A stretch of 64,000 nt of DNA, from NCBI RefSeq assembly GCF_023168325.1, contig NZ_AP025688.1, forward strand, positions 248,001 through 312,000, written 5' to 3'. The stretch comes from Tsukamurella sp. PLM1. GTDB taxonomy: Bacteria > Actinomycetota > Actinomycetes > Mycobacteriales > Mycobacteriaceae. How positions within the stretch are numbered: the first letter of the stretch is position 1; each line of letters starts with the position of its first letter. Below, piece by piece: positions 18,312 to 29,148 of the stretch. The position numbers and the translations under genes were made by a program. The notes below the pieces were generated by a model. The model was not told the origin of the DNA. It saw only the letters and a program-made list of their open reading frames with translations, and searched no databases.

Positions 18312-18338
18312 TGTCACAGATCCTGCGCGGTCGGTGTC
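18312..18338 (+). promoter_or_regulatory. Predicted ECF41 sigma-factor promoter
   Basis: TGTCACA (18312-18318) is followed after exactly 16 bases by TGTC (18335-18338). The published ECF41 consensus is TGTCACA-N16-CGTC. It lies 41 bases before the oxidoreductase start, and the ECF41 gene is the next gene in the operon, as expected for autoregulation. Confidence 0.6.
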
Positions 18339-18378
18339 CACTGTGCGGAAGGCTCATTTCTCGCATGAGGAGGCAATC

Positions 18379-19430
18379 ATGAAGGTCGTCGTGATCGGCG
18401 CGGGCTACGCGGGCGTCATCGCCGCGAACCGGCTGGTGAGGAAGTCCGGATCCGGCGGCACCGTGCAGGTGTCGATCGTGAACCCGCGGTCGGAGTTCGT
18501 CGAGCGGGTGCGGCTGCACGAGCACATCGCCGGCAGCGGCACGGCCGTGACACCGCTCGCCGAGATGCTGGACCCGCGGATCCGGCTGGTCGTGGGCACC
18601 GTCGACAAGATCGGCGACGGTACGCTCCTGCTCGCCGACGGCACGTCCTGCCCTTCGACCGCGCGATCTACGCCGCGGGCGGAGCGCCGACGGCACCGTC
18701 GGGGGCGTACGTGGTGGGCGCGCTCGAGTCCGCCGACGAGGCGCGCCGGGCGCTCGCGGACCTGCCCGACGGGGCCGCGGTCACCGTCGTGGGCGGCGGC
18801 CTGACCGGCATCGAGACCGCCGCGGAGGTCGCCGAGGCCCGGCCCGGCCTGCGGGTGACGCTGCGCAGCGAGGGCGAGGTCGGGGCGTCGCTCGGGCCCG
18901 GTGCGCGGGCGCGGGTGCGCCGCGACCTCGACCGCCTCGGCGTACTCGTCGAGCGCGGCCGGTTCGACGGTGCCGGCTCCACCGACGCGGTGCTCTGGGC
19001 GGTCGCGAACCAGGTCAGCGACCTGGCGGCGCGCAGCGGGCTGGAGGTGGACGCCGACGGGCGGGTGGTCGTCGATGAGTTCCTGCGCAGCGTCTCCGAC
19101 CCGCGGATCGTCGCGGTGGGCGACGGCGCGGCGGTTCCGGGCGCGCGTCTGAGCTGCCAGACCGCGCTGCCGCAGGGCATGCACGGCGCCACCAATCTGG
19201 TCCGGGAGCTGGCTGGGACGCCGATGCGGCCGTACTCGATGGGGTACACGGGGCAGAACGTCTCGATCGGCCGACGGCGCGCGGTGATCCAGGCGGCCCG
19301 CCGCGACGACACCCCCACCCGCATTCAATTCGGCGGCCGCGCAGCGGCACTCGTCAAGGAGTTGGTCTGTCGCGGGGCCAAGGGGGCCACCCGGACGGCG
19401 CGGTTCGCCTGGCTTCCGGCGCCGCGATGA
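18379..19430 (+). CDS. NAD(P)/FAD oxidoreductase of the ECF41 operon, frameshifted in this sequence
   Basis: NDH-2/AIF-like flavoprotein, about 350 residues after correction. ATG 18379 follows GAGGAGG. An FAD-binding motif (VVVIGAGYAGVIAANRL) is at the N-terminus and a second dinucleotide motif (VTVVGGGLTGIETAAEV) lies mid-protein, with the FAD-closing segment IVAVGDGAAVPG. The frame changes near 18646-18652. One added C gives GTSLPFDRAIYAAGG. It overlaps the sigma gene by four bases (ATGA). ECF41 sigma genes usually sit next to an oxidoreductase, decarboxylase or epimerase, so this is likely a partner or target of the sigma factor. The substrate is unknown. Confidence 0.75.
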
Positions 19431-20311
19431 CCGGGCCGGGGACGCACGCCGAGCAGGTGTTCGCCGAGCACCGGCCGCTGCTGTTCTCCGTCGCGTACGA
19501 GATCCTCGGCAGCGTCGCTGATTCCGAGGACGTGCTGCAGGAGACCTACCTGCGCTGGCGCGAGGTGGATCTCGACGCCGTGGAGCATCCCCGGGCGTAT
19601 CTCGCCCGGATCGTGACCCGGCAGGCGCTGAACGCGCTGCGCACCGCGGCGCGACGGCGGGAGGATTACGTGGGGCCGTGGCTGCCGGAGCCGCTCGAGG
19701 CACCGTCGGGCGACGGGCCCGCCGAGCACGTGCTCACCGGCGAGGCGGTGACCACGGCGATGCTGCTCGTCCTCGAATCCCTCAGTCCCACCGAGCGTGC
19801 CGTGTTCGTGCTGCGCGAGGTCTTCGACTTCGGCTACCCCGAGATCGCCGAGGCCGTCGGCAAGAGCGAGGCGGCCGTACGGCAGACCGTGCACCGCGCG
19901 CGCGGGCACGTGCGGGCCAGGCGGCCGCGTGAGGTCGTGGATCCGGAACGGGCGCAGGGTGTCGCCGAGCGCTTCCTCCTCGCCGCGGCGACGGGCGACG
20001 TCCAGGCGCTGATGGACGTTCTCGCGCCGGACGCGGTGTATCTGGGCGACGGCGGCGGCGTGAAGTCCGCGGCGCGGCGGCCGGTCCTCGGCGCGGACCG
20101 GGTGGCGCGGATGATGATCGGTACCCTGCGCAAGTCGGCGAACTTCGGCGAGATGAGCCTGCGATCCGCCGTGTACAACGGCATGCCGGCGATGGTCGTG
20201 TCGTTCGACGGTGCCGTCGACCTCGTGCTGTGCGTCGAGGTCGGAGACGGGCGGGTGTCTGCCGTCTACGTCGTGCGCAATCCGGACAAGCTGCGCCGGG
20301 TCGCCGGATGA
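19427..20311 (+). CDS. ECF41-group RNA polymerase sigma factor with SnoaL-like C-terminus
   Basis: Intact protein of 294 residues. Region 2 (DSEDVLQETYLRW) and region 4 (SPTERAVFVLREVF, YPEIAEAVGKSEAAVRQTVH) are clear. The three ECF41 hallmarks are present: WLPEP at 85-89, DGGG at 208-211 and NPDKL at 285-289. The C-terminal NTF2/SnoaL-like domain, about residues 175-294, is known in this group to act as a built-in anti-sigma or co-activation module, so no separate anti-sigma gene is expected, and none is adjacent. It is coupled to the oxidoreductase gene. Confidence 0.9.
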   Translation: MTGPGTHAEQVFAEHRPLLFSVAYEILGSVADSEDVLQETYLRWREVDLDAVEHPRAYLARIVTRQALNALRTAARRREDYVGPWLPEPLEAPSGDGPAEHVLTGEAVTTAMLLVLESLSPTERAVFVLREVFDFGYPEIAEAVGKSEAAVRQTVHRARGHVRARRPREVVDPERAQGVAERFLLAAATGDVQALMDVLAPDAVYLGDGGGVKSAARRPVLGADRVARMMIGTLRKSANFGEMSLRSAVYNGMPAMVVSFDGAVDLVLCVEVGDGRVSAVYVVRNPDKLRRVAG

Positions 20312-20344
20312 TCGAGCTGCCGCGGCGGGAAGCGACGTCGGCCG

Positions 20345-21107
20345 TCAGCGCTTGCGGAGGACCAGGACCAGGTTGGAGACGAGGAGCTCGCGCAGCACCG
20401 GCACGCGGACCATCCACCAGGCCCAGGACGGGTGGTAGCGGGGAACGCGGCAACCAGGTCCGCGTTCTCGACGGTGTGGGCCCAGTCCAGGCCGTCCGTG
20501 GCGGTGACCCGGAACAGGGAGGTGCCGTAGAGGTTCTTCGGCGGATGCCCGTGTTTGCGGGTGTACATGCGGGCCGCGCGGGCACCCCGAGGTAGTGCGT
20601 GAGCCCCATCTCGTGACCGCCGAACGGCCCGTACCAGAGCGTGTAGCTCAGGATCACCATTCCGCCGGGCCGGGTCGCCCGCAGCATCTCGTCGCCCATC
20701 GTGCGCCAGTCCCGCACGTGCTCGGCGACGTTGGACGACAGGCACACGTCGACGGCGCCGTCGGCGACGGGGAGCGCGAGACCCGAGCCCCGCAGGCCCC
20801 GCGAGGAGGTGATGCCGGCGGCGTGCGCCTCGGACGGGTCGGGTTCGACCGGGATGTAGACGGCGCCGTGCTCGGCGAACGCGTCCTCGAAGTAGCCGGG
20901 GCCGCCGCCCACGTCGAGGATGACGGCGCCGTCGAGATCGCCGTACAGGTCGCCGGTCAGCTCGACGGTGTCGCGCGCCAGCGAGCCGTAGAACCGGGCG
21001 GGCTCCGACTGCTCGAAGCGGAAGTCGGACAACAGCCCCACCGAGCGGCGTAGCACGGCGCGGCGACGGAGTTGTTTCGTCGCGTTCTTCCAGGTGGCGG
21101 GGTACAC
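20345..21107 (-). CDS. SAM-dependent methyltransferase (Rv0224c-like), two frameshifts in this sequence
   Basis: Class I methyltransferase of about 255 residues. Motif I ILDVGGGPGYFEDAF and the acidic VEPD follow the family, with LSSNVAEHVRDWR and the conserved GPFGGHEMGL. The third part (RYHPSWAWWMVRVPVL, ending LVLVLRKR) needs two frame corrections: at GGG 20580-20582 and at GGGG 20440-20443 (plus strand). GTG 21107 is the probable start. It is divergent from an Rv0225-like glycosyltransferase, the same arrangement as in M. tuberculosis. The substrate is unknown; a role on a cell-envelope glycan or glycolipid is inferred from context. Confidence 0.75.
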
Positions 21108-21132
21108 GCAGACGGACGGTACCCTAGAACGC

Positions 21133-22274
21133 GTGCGTGAGGTCCTCCTGCTGTGTTGGCGTGACACCCGCCACCCGCAGGGTGGCGGCAGTGAGCTGTA
21201 CCTCGAGCGCGTCGGCGAGGAACTGGCCGCCCGCGGCGTCCGCGTAACGCTGCGGACGGCGATGTACCCGGGTGCGGCCAGGTCGGAGACAGTGCGCGGC
21301 GTGCGCATCTCCCGCGGCGGCGGACGCTTCACGGTCTACCCGCTGGCGCTGCTGGCGATCGTGCTGGCGCGGTTCGGCCGGGGCCCGCTGCGCGGCATAC
21401 GTCCCGACGCGGTGATCGACACGCAGAACGGCATTCCCTTCTTCGCGCGGCTCGTGGCGGGCGTGCCCGTCACGGTGCTGGTGCACCACTGCCACCGCGA
21501 GCAGTGGCCCGTCGCGGGCCGGCTCGTGGCGCGGATCGGGTGGTTCATCGAGTCGCGGCTCTCGCCGTGGGTGCACCGCGCGTCCCAGTACCTGACGGTG
21601 TCGCTGCCGTCGGCGGAGGAGCTCGCGCTGCTCGGCGTCGGCCCGGAGCGGGTAGCCGTGGTGCGCAACGGGATCGACTCCGTGTCCCCGGGGTCGCGGA
21701 CGTGCGTTCGGTGTCGCCGCGGATGGTGGTGCTGTCCCGGCTCGTGCCGCACAAGCAGATCGAGGACGCCCTCGACGTGCTCGCCCGCCTGCGCCACCGC
21801 ATCCCCGATCTGCATCTCGACGTCATCGGCAGCGGGTGGTGGGACGCCGAGCTGTACGCGCACGCCGCGAAGCTCGGCGTCCTCGACCGGGTGACATTCC
21901 ACGGGCACGTCACCGAGCAGCGCAAGCATCGGCTGCTCTCGCGCGCCTGGGTGCACGTCATGCCGTCGCGCAAGGAGGGCTGGGGCATCACCGTGATCGA
22001 GGCGGCGCAGCACGGCGTGCCCACCGTGGGGTACGTGTCGTCGCGAGGGCTGACGGATTCCGTGGTCGACGGTGCCACCGGGCTTCTGGTGCGCGATCTC
22101 GCCGGGCTCACCGAATCGGTGCACACTGTGCTCAGCGACCCGCTGCTGCGGGAGGAACTCGGCGCGAAGGCGCAGGAAAGGGCGGGCGAGTTCTCCTGGC
22201 CCGCCACCGCCGACGGCGTCTCCCGCGTGCTGGCGGCATCCGTCGCGGGGGAGCGCGTCGGCGGCCTCGTCTGA
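21133..22274 (+). CDS. GT4 glycosyltransferase (Rv0225-like), frameshifted in this sequence
   Basis: About 380 residues after correction, from GTG 21133 (VREVLLLCWRDTRHPQGGGS), the match to the family start. The GT-B fold is shown by the N-terminal glycine-rich QGGGSELYLERV and the C-terminal donor site PSRKEGWGITVIEAAQHGVP. The frame shifts at GGGG 21690-21693; one more G gives VSPGVADVRSVSPRMVVLS. The neighbours suggest assembly of a cell-envelope glycolipid. Retaining chemistry and a nucleotide or polyprenyl-sugar donor are family expectations only. Confidence 0.8.
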
Positions 22275-22601
22275 TTCGGCGAGGTGACCTGGGGCCGCGC
22301 GGGCACGTGGTGCTCCGAGAAGCGATGCTTGCGACGCATCGCCGCGTCTGCGCAGGTCGCGGCGTCCGGTGGGGAGCGAATGTCGCGCGGGGGTCAGTCG
22401 GTCCCTGACCGCAAGCGCGGCTTCTGGTGGGGGTGCGAACGTAGGGTGGGCGGATCGGCGTCGCGCGGGGGACGACACCAGGTGAGGGCCGACGCCCGGT
22501 GGGGGGCACCGTCCAGCGCGTCTCCTACGGTCCCGACCCGATGCGTTCGCTCACAGCTGCACTCGCCGACGCGGAGGGCGCGGTCGTCGTAGCCTGAAAC
22601 G
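22275..22601. other. 327-base G-rich intergenic region, no gene seen
   Basis: No credible reading frame is visible. It has repeated GGTGGGG-type runs (about 22361, 22425 and 22498). A stretch reading CGGCTTCTGGTGGGG near 22420 resembles CGGCTCCTGGTGGGG in the gap at 46664-47120. The promoter of the redox two-component pair should lie here, but no clear -10/-35 is seen. Confidence 0.5.
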
Positions 22602-24277
22602 GTGGCTGAACCCGAGAAGCGGCGTCCCGCGATCCTGACCGTCGACGACGATCCCAGCGTGTCCCGCGCGGTGGCCCGCGACCTGCGGCGCACGTACGGC
22701 GACGAGTACCGGATCGTGCGTGCCGAGAGCGGCGAGCAGGCCCTGGAGGCGCTCAAGGAGCTCAAGCTCCGTGGCGACCTGGTGGCCGCGATCCTCGCCG
22801 ACTATCGCATGCCGCAGATGACGGGCCTGGAGTTCCTCGAGGCCGCGATGGACGTCTACCCGGGCGCCCGCCGGCTGTTGCTCACCGCGTACGCGGACAC
22901 CGGCGCCGCGATCGAGGCGATCAACGTTGTCGATCTCGACCACTACCTGCTCAAGCCGTGGGACCCGCCGGAGGAGAAGCTCTACCCCGTCATCGACGCG
23001 CAGCTGGAGGCCTGGCTGTGCAGCGACCACCGGCCCGTCCCGGAGACGAAGGTCGTCGGCCACCGCTGGTCGGCCCGCTCCTCGGAAGTGCGGGAGTTTT
23101 TGGCCCGCAACCAGATCCCGTACCGGTGGTACACCGCCGAATCGACCGAGGGACAGCGGCTGCTGGCCGCCGCGGGCAGCGACGGCCAGCTGCTCCCGCT
23201 CGTCGCCGCCGCGGACGGGACCGCGCTGTGCGCACCGTCGGACAGCGAACTGGCCGAACACGTGGGCCTGAACACCACCCCGGCGGAGGAGTTCTACGAC
23301 CTCGTCGTGATCGGCGCCGGCCCCGCGGGGCTGGGCGCGGCCGTATACGGCGCCTCGGAAGGGCTGCGGACGGTGCTCATCGAGCGGTCCGCCACGGGCG
23401 GGCAGGCCGGACAGAGCTCCCGCATTGAGAACTACCTCGGCTTCCCCGACGGGGTCTCGGGCACCCAGCTCACCGACCGGGCGCGGCGGCAGGCCACCAA
23501 GTTCGGCGCCGAGATGATCACCGCCGCCGACGTCGTCGCGCTCGAGGTGACGGGGTCCGGGAGGCGCGTGCGGTTCGCCGACGGCACCGTCGTGGGGGCG
23601 CACACCGTCATCCTTGCGACGGGTGTCGCGTACCGGCAACTGGACGCGCCCGGCATGGAACGGCTCACGGGCGCGGGCATCTTCTACGGCTCCGCGATGA
23701 CCGAGGCGCCGGCCTGTGCGGGCCAGGACGTCTACATCGTGGGCGGCGCGAACTCCGCGGGCCAGGCCGCGGCGTACCTGTCGCGGGGCGCCCGCTCGGT
23801 CACCCTGCTGGTGCGCGGCCCGTCGCTGGAAGCGTCGATGTCGTACTACCTCATCCAGCAGCTGAACGCGATCGACAACGTGCACGTCAAGCCCCATACC
23901 CAGGTGGTCGAGGCGCACGGCGACGACCACCTCACGCGGCTCACGCTGCGCGACACGCAGTCGGGTGAGACGGAGCAGGTCCCGGCGGATTTCCTGTTCG
24001 TCTTCATCGGCGCCGAGCCGCGCACGGACTGGCTCGACGGCGTCGTCGCGCGCGACGGGCGGGGCTTCCTGTTAACGGGCCCGGACCTCGCGCTCGACGG
24101 TGCCTCCCCGCGCGGTTGGGAGCTGGACAGGCCGCCGTTCCACCTGGAGTCGAGCGTCCCCGGCATCTTCGTCGCCGGCGACGTGCGCTCCGAATCGGCG
24201 AAGCGCGTCGCCTCCGCGGTGGGCGAGGGCGCGATGGCCGTGATGTTCGTGCACCGCTATCTGGAAGGAGTCGACTC

Positions 24278-24281
<4 letters not shown>
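22602..24281 (+). CDS. Response regulator fused to thioredoxin-reductase-like flavoprotein
   Basis: Protein of 559 residues from GTG 22602. Residues 1-130 form a receiver domain, with acidic DDD near 15-17, phospho-acceptor D67 (AILADYRMPQ) and K118. A linker with a glutaredoxin/thioredoxin-like look (EFLARNQIPYRWYTAE) follows. From 233 on is a thioredoxin-reductase-type module with GAGPAG at 238-243, a second motif VYIVGGANSAGQAA and the FAD end GIFVAGDVRS. The expected CxxC is reduced to a single cysteine at 372. A phosphorylation-controlled flavoenzyme, instead of a DNA-binding output, is likely. It is coupled to the kinase gene by a GTGA overlap. Confidence 0.85.
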
Positions 24282-25750
<1,469 letters not shown>

Positions 25751-25818
25751 GCTCGACGTCTCGGCGACCCGATCAATGCGAGGATGGCTATAGCCGTACC
25801 CGGACCAGGAGGAGAATC

Positions 25819-26903
25819 GTGCCGCAGACCGTCAGAGGAATCATCGCCCGCAGCAAGGGAGCGCCCGTCGAGGTCGCGGGGATCGTCATCCCCGATCCGG
25901 GCCCCGGTGAGGTGGTGGTCGCGGTGCAGGCGTGCGGCGTCTGCCACACCGACCTGCACTACCGCGAGGGCGGCATCAACGACGAGTTCCCCTTCCTGCT
26001 CGGCCATGAGGCAGCGGGCGTCGTCGAAACCGTCGGCGAGGGTGTGGATCACGTGGCGCCCGGGGATTTCGTGATCCTCAACTGGCGCGCCGTGTGCGGC
26101 CAGTGCCGCGCCTGCAAGCGGGGAAGCCGCAGTACTGCTTCGACACCTTCAATGCCACGCAGAAGATGACCCTCGAGGACGGCACCGAGCTCTCGCCGGC
26201 TCTCGGCATCGGCGCCTTCGCGGAGAAGACCCTGGTCCATCAGGGCCAGTGCACCAAGGTCGATCCCGAGGCCGACCCCGCCGTGGTGGGCCTCCTCGGC
26301 TGCGGCGTGATGGCCGGCCTGGGTGCCGCCGTGAACACCGGCGGCGTCTCCCGCGGCGACACGGTGGCCGTGATCGGGTGCGGCGGCGTGGGAGACGCGG
26401 CGATCGCGGGCGCCCGCCTCGTGGGCGCGCGCACCATCATCGCCGTCGACCGGGACCCGAAGAAGCTGGAGTGGGCCCGCGAGCTGGGCGCCACCCACAC
26501 CGTGAACGCCGCGGAAGTCGATGCGGTGGAGGCGATCCAGGAGATCACCGACGGGTTCGGCGCCGACGTGGTGATCGACGCCGTGGGCCGGCCCGAGACG
26601 TGGAAGCAGGCCTTCTACGCCCGCGACCTCGCGGGCACCGTCGTCCTGGTGGGCGTGCCCACCCCGGACATGACGCTGGACATGCCGCTCATCGACTTCT
26701 TCTCGCGCGGTGGGGCTCTTAAGTCGTCGTGGTACGGCGACTGCCTGCCCGAGCGGGACTTCCCGCAGCTCGTGGACCTGTACCGGCAGGGGCGCCTGCC
26801 GCTCGAGAAGTTCGTCACCGAGCGGATCGGTCTCGACGAGGTGGAGCAGGCCTTCGAGACCATGCACCGCGGCGAGGTGCTGCGCTCGGTGGTGGTCCTG
26901 TGA
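25819..26903 (+). CDS. mscR: S-(hydroxymethyl)mycothiol dehydrogenase, frameshifted in this sequence
   Basis: Zinc-dependent medium-chain dehydrogenase, about 361 residues after correction. GTG 25819 follows AGGAGGAG. Catalytic zinc ligands are C42 (ACGVCHTD) and H63-E64 (GHEAAG). Structural zinc cysteines are 93, 96, 99 and 107. The NAD motif is [14 protein letters not shown]. The frame shifts at GGGG 26120-26123; an added G restores [14 protein letters not shown], which is diagnostic for the mycothiol/formaldehyde-dehydrogenase group (MscR/AdhE2). It oxidises the mycothiol adduct of formaldehyde and can reduce S-nitrosomycothiol. It overlaps the metallo-hydrolase gene by GTGA. It is the likely sink for formaldehyde produced by mno. 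Confidence 0.85.
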
Positions 26904-27526
26904 CGCTGCGGGTTGAAAAGGTCGTCACCAGTGGCCAGTTCAGCCTCGATGGCGGTACCTGGGACGTCGACAACAACGTGTGGCTCGTCGGCGACGACAG
27001 CGAGGTCGTGGTGATCGACGCCGCCCACGCGGCCGACCCGATCATCGAGGCCGTCGGCGGGCGGACCGTGCGTGGAATCGTCTGCACCCACGGACACAAC
27101 GATCACGTGACCGTCGCGCCGGAGCTGTCCGACCGGCTCGACGCGCCGATCCGGCTGCACCCCGGCGACGACGTGCTGTGGGACATGACCCATCCGGGCG
27201 TCGGCCACGAGAACCTCACCGACGACGGCCGGATCGCCATCGGCGGCACGGAGATCCGTGTGATCCACGCGCCCGGACACTCGCCGGGATCGGTGTGCCT
27301 GTACCTGCCGGAGGCGGGGCAGCTGTTCAGCGGCGACACCCTGTTCGCCGGCGGGCCCGGCGCCACGGGGCGCTCCTACAGCGACTTCTCGGTGATCATC
27401 GAGTCGATCCGCGACCGGCTGTTCGCGCTGCCGCCCGAGACGAGGGTCAACACGGGCCACGGCGACGGCACCACTCTCGGTGCCGAGTCCCCGCATCTGG
27501 AGGAGTGGATCCGCCGGGGCCATTGA
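26900..27526 (+). CDS. Metallo-beta-lactamase-fold hydrolase (glyoxalase II-like, Rv2260 type)
   Basis: Intact protein of 208 residues from GTG 26900 in the GTGA overlap with mscR. The zinc-binding motif is THGHNDH, with [18 protein letters not shown] and the last histidine in NTGHGDGT. The same gene pair occurs in mycobacteria (Rv2259-Rv2260). It probably hydrolyses the thioester (S-formylmycothiol) made by the dehydrogenase, completing formaldehyde oxidation to formate. The hydrolase role is inferred from the fold and coupling. Confidence 0.82.
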   Translation: MTLRVEKVVTSGQFSLDGGTWDVDNNVWLVGDDSEVVVIDAAHAADPIIEAVGGRTVRGIVCTHGHNDHVTVAPELSDRLDAPIRLHPGDDVLWDMTHPGVGHENLTDDGRIAIGGTEIRVIHAPGHSPGSVCLYLPEAGQLFSGDTLFAGGPGATGRSYSDFSVIIESIRDRLFALPPETRVNTGHGDGTTLGAESPHLEEWIRRGH

Positions 27527-27551
27527 CCCGGCCCCACCCCGCGGTCGGGGG

Positions 27552-28976
27552 TCAGGCGGCCTGGAGGGCGGGGGCGCGGTCGGCGATCTCGATGATGCGA
27601 TCGCGGAGCAGCCGGAAGACGGTGTCGACGGCGCGGGCGGCCTGCGGGGTGTCGGGGTGCATCGCGTTGAAGTCGAGGCCCGCGGTGTCGCGGTTGATCC
27701 AGGTGAACACCTCGCGTGAGGGCGTGGCGTTCGCGAACACCGAGAAGTCGTGGTGCCGTGCGAGATCGGCGCCGGGCACCCGCGTGACGTCGATGTAGGA
27801 GAGCATCGGCGCGGAGAATCCGTGCTCCACGGGGAACTCGGGGTCGTCGGCCAGCAGGTCGATCACCGGGAACACTGGCGTGCGATCCAGCTGCCGGGCC
27901 ACGGCGACGGCCTCGTGTGCGCGGCGGGCCACCTCGTCGAACGATCCGTTCGCGGAGAACTGCACCGGGACCAGCGTCACGTACCAGCCCACCGCCATCG
28001 CGTCGCCGGTCGCCGAACGATCGGCGCGGGGGATCAGCATGGTGAACAGCTCGTCGCCGGTCAGGGCGTGATGGACCTGCCCCAGCACCGCCAGTAGTGC
28101 GCTGCTCATGTTCGCGCCGGCGCACCTGGCGGCGGCCCCGAACCGCGCGGTGCGGCCCGCGTCCACGAACGAGCTGTGCACCGCGATGCGTCCGGGGGCG
28201 CAGGCACCGTCGGGCAGGCCCAGCGGGAGCGGGAAGCGCGGCATGCCCCCGGCCCGGCGGAGCGTCTCGCGCCACTGCACCACATCGGGATGCGTGGGCG
28301 TGAGGGTGGCGGCCAGCGTGCGCTGCTCGGCGGTGAAGTCGCGGTACGGGCGGACGGGCGGTGGCGTGAACGGCGTGCCCGCGCGTGCGGCCGTGTACCG
28401 CGAGACCAGCTCGAAGAAGCCCACCGCCTGCGAGACGCCGTCGGTGTACAGGTGGTCGGAGCAGACGACCACCTCGAAGCGCGGGTCGGCCGCGCCCGGC
28501 CGGGCGTGCTCTGTGCCCGTGACGGCGAACGCGAACGCGGCCCACTCGTTCAGGTCGGGCACCTCGGCCATGAGGTAGTCCTTCACCGTTGCGGCGGGAT
28601 GCGTCGCCGAGGTGGCGGTGATGGCGAGCGAGATCTGTTCCGGCTGCAGCGTGCGGCCGCGCGGATCGAGATCGGTCGTCACCGGAAACGCCGTATGGAA
28701 AATACCGTGGGCGCGCACGAAATCGGAGAAGACGGAGGTCATCGCCTTCTCGTCGAATACATCGTGAATCGTGAATGTGGTGAAAACGAGGCGGCGCACG
28801 CAGGCCTCGCCGTCGATCCCGCTCCGGAGGTGGTCCGCCTGGATGAACGCGGTGCGAACGCCGAGGTCGGGGGCGGTCTTCATGGTCTCTCGCGTGACCG
28901 CGTCCGGAGCCCAGACGGACCACTCGCCCGCCTCGCACTGCCACTGCTCTGAGAATCCGGAGATCATGCCGAACAT
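27552..28976 (-). CDS. PapA-like condensation-domain acyltransferase
   Basis: Intact 474-residue protein of the condensation/acyltransferase superfamily. The catalytic HxxxDG is HLYTDG at 175-180. A structural SVF-type segment (VFTWINRDTAGLDFN) lies near the C-terminus. PapA proteins in mycobacteria transfer acyl chains to trehalose or other polyketide-lipid alcohols; some relatives are stand-alone condensation domains. The 5' third and the upstream region are less GC-rich than neighbours, with codons such as GAA and AAA, hinting at transfer or a different expression level. The start at ATG 28976 lacks a clear ribosome site; the next ATG codon in frame, at 28967, is an alternative. Confidence 0.75.
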   Translation of the reverse strand: MFGMISGFSEQWQCEAGEWSVWAPDAVTRETMKTAPDLGVRTAFIQADHLRSGIDGEACVRRLVFTTFTIHDVFDEKAMTSVFSDFVRAHGIFHTAFPVTTDLDPRGRTLQPEQISLAITATSATHPAATVKDYLMAEVPDLNEWAAFAFAVTGTEHARPGAADPRFEVVVCSDHLYTDGVSQAVGFFELVSRYTAARAGTPFTPPPVRPYRDFTAEQRTLAATLTPTHPDVVQWRETLRRAGGMPRFPLPLGLPDGACAPGRIAVHSSFVDAGRTARFGAAARCAGANMSSALLAVLGQVHHALTGDELFTMLIPRADRSATGDAMAVGWYVTLVPVQFSANGSFDEVARRAHEAVAVARQLDRTPVFPVIDLLADDPEFPVEHGFSAPMLSYIDVTRVPGADLARHHDFSVFANATPSREVFTWINRDTAGLDFNAMHPDTPQAARAVDTVFRLLRDRIIEIADRAPALQAA

Positions 28977-29148
28977 GATCCCGTCAGTGGATAGCCCTAC
29001 AAAAGGTGCGAGAGCAGTGAGATATCTGACAGTTATTAAGGCTTCCCATTTCCCGCGACAGCGATACCATGCGCGTCGCTAATTAAGGTGATGAATAACC
29101 GGAACGCGTGTGCAATAAGGACCGCAAAGTGGGCGCGGTCCTCCGCGG

